From assembly GCA_036011305.1 (NCBI GenBank), contig DASCNA010000041.1, positions 36,870-100,869 of the forward strand: a DNA stretch of 64,000 nt. The letters run 5' to 3'. Position numbers and translations under genes: made by a program. Of the stretch, positions 8,983 to 18,624 are shown one piece after another. This stretch comes from DASCNA01 sp036011305 (GTDB lineage: Bacteria; Verrucomicrobiota; Lentisphaeria; Victivallales; GWF2-38-69). Each line of letters begins with the position of its first letter. The first letter of the stretch is position 1. The notes under the pieces were generated by a model. That model was not told the origin of the DNA, searched no databases, and saw nothing but the letters and a program-made list of their open reading frames with translations.

Positions 8983-11826
8983 CTATTTAAAAATACTCTT
9001 CAAGTATTGCCCAGTATAGGATTTTTTAACTTTAGCAACTTCTTCAGGAGTTCCCTGCGCGATTAGTTTGCCACCTTTATCTCCACCTTCAGGACCAAGG
9101 TCAATAATATGATCAGCAACTTTAATAACATCTAGATTATGTTCAATCACAAGAATTGTATTATCCTGATCTCTTAATTTCAAAAGTACAGCAAGCAGTT
9201 TTTCTACATCAGCAATATGAAGTCCGGTTGTAGGTTCATCTAAGATATAAAGAGTATGTCCCTGTTGTCTTTTAGCAAGCTCTGTAGCAAGCTTTACCCT
9301 TTGAGCTTCTCCACCTGAAAGTGTTGTTGCTGGCTGTCCTAAATGGATATAACCTAAACCAACATCAACTAAAGTTTTTAATTTTCTATACAAGTTTGGA
9401 ATAGCATCAAAAAATTCAGTCGCTTCATTGACTGTCATATCCAGTACATCAGCAATACTTTTACCTTTGTACAAAACATTAAGTGTTTCATTATTAAATC
9501 TTCTCCCTTTACATACAGAACACTGTACATAAACATCAGGTAGAAAAAGCATTTCTATTTTTTTAATACCGTCACCTTTACACTCTTCACAGCGCCCGCC
9601 TTTAACATTAAATGAAAATCGTCCTGGTTTATAACCGCGCATTCTTGATTCAGGCAGTTTGGAATATAACTGTCTTATCAAAGTAAACGCATCAGTATAT
9701 GTAGCCGGATTAGATCTAGGCGTTCTGCCTATGGGAGTTTGATCAATAACAATCGATTTACCTAACGTTTCAATTCCTGTAATTTCTTTATGTTTACCAG
9801 GTTGTTCTCTGCCTATATTAAAATATCTGTTAACAGCAATGCGTAAAATATCATTAATTAAACTGCTTTTGCCTGATCCTGAAACACCAGTCACGCAAAT
9901 AAATTTCCCCAATGGAAATTCTACATCTATATTTTTAAGATTATTCTGTTCTGCTCCAATAATTTTAATATTTTTACCATTGCCATTAAATCTATTTTCT
10001 GGAATTTTAATTTCACGCTTTTCGGTAATGTATTCGGCTGTTAAAGAATTTTTTACATTTGTAATTTTTTTAGGAGGTCCACTATAAATTAAGTTACCTC
10101 CAAGTCTCCCCGCCCCTGGTCCTAAATCAATAATGTGATCTGCTTTTTTAATTGTATCTAAATCATGCTCTACAACTACAACAGTATTTCCTGTATCTCT
10201 TAAATTAATTAAAGTTTCCAGCAGTCTGTCATTATCTCTCTGATGAAGTCCAATACTTGGTTCATCTAAAATATATATTACGCCAACTAGGCCGCTGCCA
10301 AGCTGAGTAGCCAACCTTATACGCTGTGCTTCACCTCCCGAAAGTGTTGAACTCTCTCTATCCAGTGATAAATAAGTAAGCCCAACGTTACTTAAAAAAC
10401 CAAGCCTTGCTTTAATTTCATTTAAAATTTCTGAAGCAATTATTGAATCTTCTTCTGACAATTTAATATTTGAAACAAATTTAAGAGCATTTTTTACACT
10501 TAACTCATTAAATTTATGAATAGGCTTGGCACCGACAGTTACAGCTAAGCTTGAAGGTTTTAATCTTGCGCCTTTACATTTAGGACAAAGTTCTTTAACC
10601 ATACAGTCTCTCAATCTTGACCTTACAGAGTCACTCTCTGTTTCAACATATCTTCTTTCAAGATTATGAACTATCCCTTCAAAAGGTTTTCTAAGTTTGT
10701 GTTGTTTTCCTCTATGCCAGTAATCAAAGTTTACTATCTCTTCACCTGTACCATAAAATAATATGCTTCTGATACTATCAGGCATATCTTTGATAGGAGT
10801 TTTAATAAGATCCGGAAAATCCAAATGTTCTGCCATGCGTCTTAAAAGATGATTATAGTAAATTATCAATCTTCTCGGCCCTCTTCTCCAGATAGGTATA
10901 GCACCTTTTTTTATAGACAGATTTTCATCAACGATAATTCTTTCAGGTTTTATAACAAGTTTTGTACCAAGGCCATTGCATGAAGAACACGCTCCGTACG
11001 GGCTGTTAAATGAAAAATTACGTGGCTCCAGTTTCCCAAAACTGATAGAGCATTTTAAACAGGCCAAATGCTCACTGATCTGTTCTTCCTCCCATTTCTT
11101 ATCCGGAGAATTACTTTCGTAAAGTATAGTTAATAAGCCATCTCCGCATCTCAAAGCTAATTCAACAGAATCAGTAATTCTTGAAGTTTCAAGTTTTCCG
11201 GTTTTCAATCTGTCAATTACAGCTTCAATCGTATGCTTTATATTCTTTTCTAGGGATATTTCAGAATCCAAATCAATAATTTTACCATCAATCCGAGCCC
11301 TGACAAAACCATCTTTTCTTAGTTTTTCCAAAACCTCTTTATGTTCGCCCTTTCTTCCGATAATATAAGGAGCAAGAACAATCAGTTTTCTATCAGCAGG
11401 TAATTTTAATATTTTTTCGCATACAGCCTGTGCACTTTGAGCATGAACAGGCTTACCACACTTAGGACAATGCGGTTTACCCACTCTTGAGTATAAAACT
11501 CTTAAATAGTCATATATTTCTGTTGTTGTAGCAACAGTAGAGCGGGGATTAACGCCTGAAGAACGCTGTTCAATAGCAATTGCAGGAGATAAACCTTCAA
11601 TGTGTTCCACATCAGGTTTCTGCATCTGATCAAGAAACTGTCTTGCATAAGTAGAAAGACTTTCTACGTATCTTCTCTGCCCTTCAGCGTACAGTGTATC
11701 AAAAGCGAGAGAAGATTTACCTGATCCGCTTAAACCTGTTATAACAACAAAGGAGTTTCTAGGAATAGTAACATCTATTCCTTTTAAATTATGCTGTCGT
11801 GCTCCTTTTATTATAATATCTTTCAA
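8983..11826 (-). CDS. uvrA: Excinuclease ABC subunit A
   Basis: Damage-recognition ATPase of nucleotide excision repair, acting as a dimer with UvrB. Both ABC modules are present: Walker A GLSGSGKSSLAFDTLYAEGQ near residue 31 and GVSGSGKSSLIND near 640, each with its LSGGEAQR signature. Zinc-binding cysteines occur at CPKCGKP, CLKCSISFG/CSSCNGLG and the C-terminal CEECKGDG/CSVCKGRR. At 947 residues it is full length. The partner uvrB is not in this window. Confidence 0.97.
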   Translation of the reverse strand: MKDIIIKGARQHNLKGIDVTIPRNSFVVITGLSGSGKSSLAFDTLYAEGQRRYVESLSTYARQFLDQMQKPDVEHIEGLSPAIAIEQRSSGVNPRSTVATTTEIYDYLRVLYSRVGKPHCPKCGKPVHAQSAQAVCEKILKLPADRKLIVLAPYIIGRKGEHKEVLEKLRKDGFVRARIDGKIIDLDSEISLEKNIKHTIEAVIDRLKTGKLETSRITDSVELALRCGDGLLTILYESNSPDKKWEEEQISEHLACLKCSISFGKLEPRNFSFNSPYGACSSCNGLGTKLVIKPERIIVDENLSIKKGAIPIWRRGPRRLIIYYNHLLRRMAEHLDFPDLIKTPIKDMPDSIRSILFYGTGEEIVNFDYWHRGKQHKLRKPFEGIVHNLERRYVETESDSVRSRLRDCMVKELCPKCKGARLKPSSLAVTVGAKPIHKFNELSVKNALKFVSNIKLSEEDSIIASEILNEIKARLGFLSNVGLTYLSLDRESSTLSGGEAQRIRLATQLGSGLVGVIYILDEPSIGLHQRDNDRLLETLINLRDTGNTVVVVEHDLDTIKKADHIIDLGPGAGRLGGNLIYSGPPKKITNVKNSLTAEYITEKREIKIPENRFNGNGKNIKIIGAEQNNLKNIDVEFPLGKFICVTGVSGSGKSSLINDILRIAVNRYFNIGREQPGKHKEITGIETLGKSIVIDQTPIGRTPRSNPATYTDAFTLIRQLYSKLPESRMRGYKPGRFSFNVKGGRCEECKGDGIKKIEMLFLPDVYVQCSVCKGRRFNNETLNVLYKGKSIADVLDMTVNEATEFFDAIPNLYRKLKTLVDVGLGYIHLGQPATTLSGGEAQRVKLATELAKRQQGHTLYILDEPTTGLHIADVEKLLAVLLKLRDQDNTILVIEHNLDVIKVADHIIDLGPEGGDKGGKLIAQGTPEEVAKVKKSYTGQYLKSIFK

Positions 11827-11901
11827 AATAAGATCTCCAAAACAATAAAGATATAAAACTTAAACTATTACAAATAGTATGTTTTGGAAATCTATCAAAT
11901 A

Positions 11902-13932
11902 TTATAAGACAGCAATTAATAAAATAGCTACAATATTAACAATTTTTATCAATGGGTTAATTGCTGGGCCTGCAGTATCCTTATATGGATCTCCGACAGT
12001 ATCCCCTGTGACTGCAGCTTTATGAGCTTCACTGCCTTTACCACCCAAATTACCATCCTCAATATATTTCTTTGCGTTATCCCATGCTCCCCCCCCTGTA
12101 GTCATTGATATAGCTAGGAACAATCCAGTTATTATAGTCCCAAGAAGAACACCGCCAAGGGCAATAGGCCCCAAAATATAACCGACAAGAATAGGTATAA
12201 TGATCGGCAATAAAGAAGGAATAATCATCTGTTTAATTGCTGCTTTTGTCAATAGTCCTACAGCTTTAGAATAATCAGGTTTGGATTCACCTGTCATTAT
12301 ACCTTTATCAGCTTTAAATTGCCTTCTGACTTCTAAAATAATAGCTCCTGAAGCTTTGCCTACAGCTTCCATTGCCATAGCTCCAAACAGATATGGAATT
12401 AATCCGCCAATCAACAACCCTATGATTACTAGAGGGTTAGTCAGATCAAAATGCAAAACCATATTATGAATAATTTTTAACTGGTGTGTATAATCTGCAA
12501 ACAGAACAAGTGCTGCCAAACCTGCAGAACAAATAGCATAACCTTTTGTTAATGCCTTAGTTGTATTTCCAACAGCATCTAAAGCATCAGTAATATTACG
12601 GACCTCTTCAGGAGATTCGGACATTTCCGCGATACCACCTGCATTATCTGTTATCGGACCAAAAGAGTCTAAAGTAACTATAAATCCTGACATTGATAGC
12701 ATCGCTGTAACTGCAACAGCAATACCAAAAAGTCCACATAACATATAGGCGACATAAATACTTGCACATACTGCTAAAACAGGTAAATAAGTAGCTCTTA
12801 GAGAAGTAGCCAGCCCAGAAATAATATTAGTTGCATGTCCTGTTGTTGAAGCCTGAGCTATTTTTTTTACAGGCCTATGCTCTGCAGCAGTATAAAAATC
12901 TGTAATAACCATTATCAAAAAAGTTAAAACTAAACCCACAAGAGCACTAAAGTAAATATTGAGATAATTTACTCCGGGCATATTAAACATCCATTTAGTT
13001 ACAGGAAAGAATATAATTGCTGAGATAACTTCTGTTATAATCAATCCTCTGTATAGAGATCTCATAACTTTTTTTGCAGATTTAGTTCTTATAAAACTAA
13101 AACCAATTAAAGATGCAATTATCGCAACGGCACTTAAAGCTAAAGGATAGAGTATAGCACTACCTGATGATTTAAATGTTATTACAGCCAATAGCATTGT
13201 AGCAACTATGGTTACAGCATAAGTTTCAAATAAATCAGCCGCCATGCCTGCACAGTCACCGACATTGTCACCGACATTGTCTGCTATTACAGCTGGATTC
13301 CTAGGATCATCTTCAGGAATACCGGATTCAATTTTCCCCACTAAATCAGCTCCGACATCTGCACCTTTAGTAAAAATACCACCGCCTAGACGGGCAAAAA
13401 TAGAGATAAGAGAACCACCAAAAGCCAACCCTATCAACGGCCTGATAAGCATATCAAGATTTACATTAACCGGCACACTAAATCCGCCAAGAAGAAAAAT
13501 ATAGAAACATGTTATCCCTAACAGGCCAAGGCCCAAAACTAGCATCCCTGTTACTGCGCCACCCTGAAGAGCAACTTTTATAGCCTTTTCCAAAGAAGAA
13601 TGTGCTGCCTCTGTAGTCCTCACATTTGCTCTTACAGATATATTCATTCCTATGTATCCCGCAGCTCCGGATAAAACAGCGCCGACTAAAAACGCAAATG
13701 CAGTAGTCCAACCTAAATGAGGAGCAAAACCAAGAATAAAAAATACAATTATACCAACAACTGTAATCGCGGCATATTGTCGGTTGAGAAATGCTTTAGC
13801 ACCCTGTTGTATTGCAGTAGCAATACTTCTCATTTTTTCATTTCCATCAGGCTGTTTTAAAATCCATTTACAACAAAAAATGCTATAAATAATGGCAACA
13901 ATACCGCATATTAAAATTGCTAAAATTCCCAC
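11902..13932 (-). CDS. hppA: Membrane-bound proton-translocating pyrophosphatase (K+-independent type)
   Basis: Couples pyrophosphate hydrolysis to cation export across the inner membrane. 676 residues with about 16 hydrophobic segments, the acidic substrate site (DVGADLVGKIESGIPEDD and NVGDNVGDCAGMAADLFETY) and the second acidic loop near the C-terminus (DTVGDPYKDTAGPA). The stretch VGNTTKALTKG carries Lys where K+-dependent enzymes have Ala, which by established family rules marks a K+-independent H+ pump. The start is GTG at 13932, supported by an AGGTGG ribosome binding site. A pyrophosphate-driven pump fits an energy-limited anaerobe. Confidence 0.95.
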   Translation of the reverse strand: MGILAILICGIVAIIYSIFCCKWILKQPDGNEKMRSIATAIQQGAKAFLNRQYAAITVVGIIVFFILGFAPHLGWTTAFAFLVGAVLSGAAGYIGMNISVRANVRTTEAAHSSLEKAIKVALQGGAVTGMLVLGLGLLGITCFYIFLLGGFSVPVNVNLDMLIRPLIGLAFGGSLISIFARLGGGIFTKGADVGADLVGKIESGIPEDDPRNPAVIADNVGDNVGDCAGMAADLFETYAVTIVATMLLAVITFKSSGSAILYPLALSAVAIIASLIGFSFIRTKSAKKVMRSLYRGLIITEVISAIIFFPVTKWMFNMPGVNYLNIYFSALVGLVLTFLIMVITDFYTAAEHRPVKKIAQASTTGHATNIISGLATSLRATYLPVLAVCASIYVAYMLCGLFGIAVAVTAMLSMSGFIVTLDSFGPITDNAGGIAEMSESPEEVRNITDALDAVGNTTKALTKGYAICSAGLAALVLFADYTHQLKIIHNMVLHFDLTNPLVIIGLLIGGLIPYLFGAMAMEAVGKASGAIILEVRRQFKADKGIMTGESKPDYSKAVGLLTKAAIKQMIIPSLLPIIIPILVGYILGPIALGGVLLGTIITGLFLAISMTTGGGAWDNAKKYIEDGNLGGKGSEAHKAAVTGDTVGDPYKDTAGPAINPLIKIVNIVAILLIAVL

Positions 13933-14207
13933 AATACCACCTCATTTTATTTTTATTGATTTGCTTTGACTCTTTCTTCTTAGAAAATCTCCTTATTTTG
14001 ATATAACAATTTTTGATTTGCTTACATCTGCTATAATATATCAGTACCATTTTCCAGCATTGAATACAAATTTAGTAAAAATATTTTATAGAATAATTAT
14101 TTGACAAGAAGAAGTTGAATAGGGTGTACTTAATAAATAAGGATTAAAATTATTGCATACTAATAGCTAAATATTAATCAGACATAAAATATTCAGTATT
14201 TTTATCT

Positions 14208-15164
14208 TTACTTGACAGCACGAATATATTTCAGGATACCGTTCGTTATCAATTGTGCCAGTAAATTCTGATATTTCGTTTGTGTCAACAGTTTACCTTC
14301 ATAAGAATTCGACAAAAATCCGGTTTCAATCAACACTGCAGGTTTATGTGAATACTTCAAAACAGCAAATCTAGCATGTTTGAGGCCTCTATCTTTCCTA
14401 CCTGTTCTCAGTAAACTTTTCTGTATTTCATATCCTAATAATGCATTATATTTATCATTACTGTTTCCGTTTTCAGATGACGAAACTTTTTTAGAACTAT
14501 GCGTAGAAGAAGCGCCTGCAGGGGCCAATATAAAGGTTTCAATTCCGCTGGCACTTGGAGTGGCAGCATTACAATGTATAGATATAAACAAATCACCGCC
14601 AAATCTATCATTAACCTTAGGTCTGTCTTTAATCTGTAAAAAAACATCCCTATTTCTTGTCATAATAATTTTATACCCTTTTGCAGATAATATTTTAGCA
14701 AGTTTTCTGGCTATTGATAAAGTTATGCTTTTCTCTCTAGCTCCATTTCCTTCAGCGCCATTGTCTTTTCCTCCATGTCCAGGATCAATAACAATAGTTT
14801 TGATTCTGGATCTTTTTAATGATTTTGAATTTAGAATAGGATTTATCAATAACAAAAAATCTGTTCGGCTGATCAAAGGGTTGCCATTATTATAAATAGG
14901 AGCAAATGAAAAATTAACTTTAACTCGGTTAATATTACCAGTTCTTGAATCATAATTAAATTCTAAATTAGAATACCTGCTTTTAAGGAGTGCATATTTT
15001 CTGAATATTGAAATCGACATACCATAATACTTTGCAACATCACGCAAGTAAACATATGTTCTGCCAAAACGTTTAGCCGAGCGGATATTTTTAGCATTTA
15101 AATTGAAAGTGAAAAGAACAAATAAACAGCAGAATGCAGTGTACTTTATTATTTTATAATTCAT
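14208..15164 (-). CDS. N-acetylmuramoyl-L-alanine amidase (AmiC/CwlD type, amidase_3)
   Basis: Cleaves the amide between N-acetylmuramic acid and L-alanine in peptidoglycan, in the periplasm. A signal peptide covers about residues 1-24 (CCLFVLFTFNLNA). The zinc amidase domain runs from about residue 125 with TIVIDPGHGGKDNGAEGNG, LFISIHCNAATPSA and AVLIETGFLSN, which supply the zinc His/Glu ligands and the catalytic Glu. The N-terminal region (about 25-110) resembles a small copper-amine-oxidase-N/AMIN-like module. Likely role in cell separation or wall turnover. It is monocistronic as far as can be seen. Confidence 0.92.
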   Translation of the reverse strand: MNYKIIKYTAFCCLFVLFTFNLNAKNIRSAKRFGRTYVYLRDVAKYYGMSISIFRKYALLKSRYSNLEFNYDSRTGNINRVKVNFSFAPIYNNGNPLISRTDFLLLINPILNSKSLKRSRIKTIVIDPGHGGKDNGAEGNGAREKSITLSIARKLAKILSAKGYKIIMTRNRDVFLQIKDRPKVNDRFGGDLFISIHCNAATPSASGIETFILAPAGASSTHSSKKVSSSENGNSNDKYNALLGYEIQKSLLRTGRKDRGLKHARFAVLKYSHKPAVLIETGFLSNSYEGKLLTQTKYQNLLAQLITNGILKYIRAVK

Positions 15165-15274
15165 AAGAAGATATTGTTTGAATAAAATATTAAATTAAGA
15201 AAATGCTATTTCTAAAATGATATAACTTTTTCTGCAAGAATCAATATTTGATACGGCAATTAGAAAATTTAATC

Positions 15275-16144
15275 CTATTTTAAATTTCTATGCCTACTTA
15301 AAAGATAAGAATTATATATATTTTGAAACAGGACATAACATGTCGGTCCTAAAGCAACTAAAGGGTTTAAAAAAGTTAAAGAAAACCAAATCATAAAAGC
15401 AGTATTCTTTTGTCCCAAAACTATAGAAGATTCCAATCTAAATTTTTTGCTGCCAAGCTTCCTACCCACTATATAATTTATGCAGCATATAACTGCTGTT
15501 AAAATAGAAATACCTATAATTTCACTATACAAATTTTTATTTGTTTTTATGAAATATGACGCTTTTGAAATTGCCAAATACATTAAAAGCAACCAAAGAT
15601 AAAATTGGATGCTTTTGAGTTTACCAACATATTTTTTAACTCTATCTCTCAATACAAATTTTAACATAAAAGCTAATACAAAAGGAATAAATATTACACT
15701 TAATGTAGATATTAAAATTGCCATAAAGTTCGCGATATTAAAATCAGAATGATCTAAAACAGGCAAAATTAATGGTAATAGGAAAGCTACAAATAAATTA
15801 GATAATACTACAAAGCTTGCAACATATGTAATATCCCTATCCAGTAAATTTGCAATTACTGTGGTTGCTATAGCAGTAGGCGAGATAGCAATAATAAAAG
15901 CAACTACTGCTAAATTATGATTAAAAAGATTAATTGGAAAGAATAAAACTACTGAAAGCATTACCATAAAAATAAGCGCATAAACATGCTGCTTATATTC
16001 ATGAATTTTAAAACGGGATAAATTGATAAAGGCGAATAAAAGCTGAATCATTAAAATATATCTAATTAGAAATGCATAATTATGACCGAAGTCAAAAATA
16101 ATTCCAAATGCAAAAACTAATAATAAACAAACAGCTCTTTTCAT
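15275..16144 (-). CDS. BASS-like integral membrane transporter
   Basis: 289 residues, nearly all hydrophobic, with eight to ten predicted membrane segments. The motif ISPTAIATTVIANLLDRDI followed by FVVLSNLFVAFLLPLILP recalls the bile acid:sodium symporter (BASS) fold, where a broken helix with small residues forms the sodium site. The substrate cannot be deduced. The gene lies 93 bp after trxB on the same strand, with no visible ribosome binding site before its ATG. The assignment to BASS is from fold-level pattern, so an AEC-type carrier is a possible alternative. Confidence 0.6.
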   Translation of the reverse strand: MKRAVCLLLVFAFGIIFDFGHNYAFLIRYILMIQLLFAFINLSRFKIHEYKQHVYALIFMVMLSVVLFFPINLFNHNLAVVAFIIAISPTAIATTVIANLLDRDITYVASFVVLSNLFVAFLLPLILPVLDHSDFNIANFMAILISTLSVIFIPFVLAFMLKFVLRDRVKKYVGKLKSIQFYLWLLLMYLAISKASYFIKTNKNLYSEIIGISILTAVICCINYIVGRKLGSKKFRLESSIVLGQKNTAFMIWFSLTFLNPLVALGPTCYVLFQNIYNSYLLSRHRNLK

Positions 16145-16237
16145 TAAACAAACTCATAAAAGTTTTCAACAGCTTCAGCTTTTAAATTAATAGGATCCAA
16201 CATCATATCTAAAAATTTAAACTCTGAAGCCTGAAAA

Positions 16238-17161
16238 TTAGGAAAGGCCTTCAAGCCAACGCTCTGCATCAATTGCAGCTCTACATCCCATACCGGCAGC
16301 ACTGATAGCCTGCTTGTAAGTATTGTCAGCACAATCTCCTGCGGCAAATACTCCTTCAATATCAGTATAAGCGCTCTGTCCATTTAAAATAATGAAACCT
16401 TTATCATCAGTTTTAATAGATGAAGTAAAAACTTCAGTGTTTGGAACATGTCCTAAGGCAGCAAAATAACCATCACATTTAATAACTGATTCTTCCCCGC
16501 TTTTAACATTCTTTATTTTAACTCCCTCTACTTTATCTTCACCTAAAACATCTACAACAGTACTGCTCCAGGCAAATTCAATTTTTTTATTTGCCAAGGC
16601 ACGTGCTGCCATAATTTTTGAAGCTCTCAGTTCATCTCTACGATGTATGACTGTAACTTTGCTAGCAAATTTTGTGAGGAACACTGCTTCTTCCATTGCT
16701 GAGTCACCTCCACCAACAACTACCACAGGTACATCTCTGTAAAATGCACCGTCGCAGGTGGCGCAAGCACTAACACCTTTAGTTTGAAGCCTTTTTTCAG
16801 ACTCCAATCCCATCCATCTCGGGCTGGAACCTGTTGCAATAATAACTGCTTTCGCAGTGATTTCTTCCCCGCTTTCAAGCTTTAGGATCTGAGGGCCTCC
16901 ATTTTTAAAATCGACAGATTCAACACTATCGTATTTTAATATTGTCCCAAAAGATTCAGCCTGTTTCTGCATTTTATCCATTAACTCAAAACCATTAACT
17001 GCTTCAGGAAAACCTGGAAAATTTTCAATATCAGTAGTCTGTGTTAGCAGACCTCCTGGAAGCTGTCCTGAGACTATTATAGGCTTTAGATCTGCTCTGG
17101 CACAATAGATTGCAGCAGTATACCCTGCAGGTCCTGTACCGATAATAACAACGTTTTCCAT
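16238..17161 (-). CDS. trxB: Thioredoxin-disulfide reductase
   Basis: NADPH-dependent FAD enzyme that reduces thioredoxin in the cytoplasm. 307 residues, the standard low-molecular-weight form. Visible are the FAD motif IIGTGPAGYTAAIYCARA at residue 6, the redox-active CATC motif within GVSACATCDGAFYRD, the NADPH motif VVGGGDSAMEEAVFLTKF, and the C-terminal FAD motif GVFAAGDCADNTYKQAISAAG. No thioredoxin gene is next to it. Confidence 0.96.
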   Translation of the reverse strand: MENVVIIGTGPAGYTAAIYCARADLKPIIVSGQLPGGLLTQTTDIENFPGFPEAVNGFELMDKMQKQAESFGTILKYDSVESVDFKNGGPQILKLESGEEITAKAVIIATGSSPRWMGLESEKRLQTKGVSACATCDGAFYRDVPVVVVGGGDSAMEEAVFLTKFASKVTVIHRRDELRASKIMAARALANKKIEFAWSSTVVDVLGEDKVEGVKIKNVKSGEESVIKCDGYFAALGHVPNTEVFTSSIKTDDKGFIILNGQSAYTDIEGVFAAGDCADNTYKQAISAAGMGCRAAIDAERWLEGLS

Positions 17162-17301
17162 AATAAATTTAATATTTTTGATAAAAGTTATTTATAAATA
17201 CCGCACCGAATGCGAATTACAATTATATGTTTTTGTTGAATATGTCTTTAAAATTTAATTTACAAAATCAAAATTTTAAATAAAACATCCAAAATTATCG
17301 A

Positions 17302-17586
17302 TTAAGCATCTGTTCTTTCAGTAATTTCTATCAGATGATAACCAAATTGAGTTTTTACAGGACCATGAACTTTACCGACTTCTTCAGAGAATACTACCTG
17401 ATCAAACTCTTTTACCATTTGACCCGGATAAAATTCACCAAGATCACCGCCTTTATTTCCTGATGGACATTCTGAATATTCTTTGGCTACAACAGCAAAA
17501 TCTGCTCCGTTTTCAATATCAGATTTTAATTCCTGGCATATCTCTTCTGAACCGACTAAAATGTGTCTTGCACTTGCTTTTTTCAT
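17302..17586 (-). CDS. Parvulin-type peptidyl-prolyl isomerase (stand-alone domain)
   Basis: A 94-residue single-domain parvulin of the PpiC class. The N-terminus KKASARHILVGSEE, the central ECPSGNKGGDLGEFYPGQMV and the C-terminal VKTQFGYHLIEITER cover the whole rotamase fold and match PpiC almost end to end. No signal peptide, so a cytoplasmic cis-trans prolyl isomerase. Divergent from rhaD across 170 bp. Confidence 0.92.
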   Translation of the reverse strand: MKKASARHILVGSEEICQELKSDIENGADFAVVAKEYSECPSGNKGGDLGEFYPGQMVKEFDQVVFSEEVGKVHGPVKTQFGYHLIEITERTDA

Positions 17587-17762
17587 GTCATTGATCCTTT
17601 CATTAAGTTATCTAAAGTTATTCTTCATAAAAAGAAAATACATTACAGATATAAAAAACCAATTAAATAAAAGTAATAATCTATAAAGTTTTTTATTAGT
17701 TAAAATATTGAACTAAGCTATATTCTATATATTTAACTTAATTATTTACAAGGTATTTGATT

Positions 17763-18572
17763 ATGAAGCAGATTGAACTAAATCAAAACATATTAAATGA
17801 AATAGAAAAAACTACAGAAACAGCTAATTATTTATGGGAAAGAGAATGGGCTGAGAGAAACGGTGGAAATATTTCTATAAACCTTACAGAATATTTTATA
17901 GGAATTGAAATTGACATAAGAGATAAAAAATTTATAGAAACGCCTATGTATCCTGAAGAAGCTGCAAATATGTTTTTCTTTGTAACTGGAACAGGAAAAA
18001 GACTGCGTGAATTAATCAAACCTGACATGGTTTCATGTATTATTAAATTTAATGAAAATGCTACAGGGTATTACATTATATGGGGTGAAGAAGATAATAA
18101 TTATCTGAGACCAACAAGTGAACTCATTTCTCATGTTAAAATTCATTTGGATAAATTAAAAACAAACAGCAACCACAGAGCAGTTGTACATACACATCCT
18201 ATAGAAACTATCTGTATGTCTCATCATCCACAGTTAACCAAAAATGAAGACGTATTTAACAGCGCAATCTGGTCAATGCTCCCTGAAGTAAGAGCATTCG
18301 TTCCAAGAGGAGTCGCTTTATGTAAATATGCTCTCCCAGGATCAGATGAACTGGCAGATCTAACAGTTGCAGCATTAAGAAAAAGAGATGTCGCAATATG
18401 GTCAAAACATGGAGCAATTGCCACAGGCGTTGATACATTAGAAGCTTTTGACTTTATAGATGTAGCAAATAAGGGCTGTAAAATTTATATGAAATGTCTT
18501 GCCAGCGGTTTCAAACCATTGGGTATGACTCAAGACGAAATGAGAGAACTTGTAGAAGTTTTCAACCTATAA
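17763..18572 (+). CDS. rhaD: Rhamnulose-1-phosphate aldolase (class II aldolase/adducin family)
   Basis: Splits L-rhamnulose 1-phosphate into dihydroxyacetone phosphate and L-lactaldehyde. Class II zinc aldolase features are present: ERNGGNISIN (phosphate-binding loop), TGTGKRLRE, the zinc His pair in VHTHPIETI and a third in SKHGAIATG. The whole length (269 residues) matches RhaD rather than fuculose aldolase. I start at the ATG at 17763, nine bases after an AAGG box; a TTG two codons earlier is unlikely. The rest of a rhamnose pathway (rhaA, rhaB) is not in the window. It ends at a strong terminator. Confidence 0.9.
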   Translation: MKQIELNQNILNEIEKTTETANYLWEREWAERNGGNISINLTEYFIGIEIDIRDKKFIETPMYPEEAANMFFFVTGTGKRLRELIKPDMVSCIIKFNENATGYYIIWGEEDNNYLRPTSELISHVKIHLDKLKTNSNHRAVVHTHPIETICMSHHPQLTKNEDVFNSAIWSMLPEVRAFVPRGVALCKYALPGSDELADLTVAALRKRDVAIWSKHGAIATGVDTLEAFDFIDVANKGCKIYMKCLASGFKPLGMTQDEMRELVEVFNL

Positions 18573-18584
18573 ATTTGAGTAAAA

Positions 18585-18624
18585 CTGCTTATTGCTATAA
18601 TAGTAGCAATAAGCAGATAGTTTT
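18585..18624 (+). terminator. Rho-independent terminator after rhaD
   Basis: A perfect 12-bp stem (18585-18596 with 18605-18616) with an 8-nt loop, followed by a T-rich run. It sits between the convergent rhaD and SpoIIE-phosphatase genes. Confidence 0.85.

Noticed and set aside
16144..16383. 79-codon minus-strand frame overlapping the end of trxB
   Set aside because: It lies mostly inside trxB in another frame, with no ribosome binding site or family likeness.
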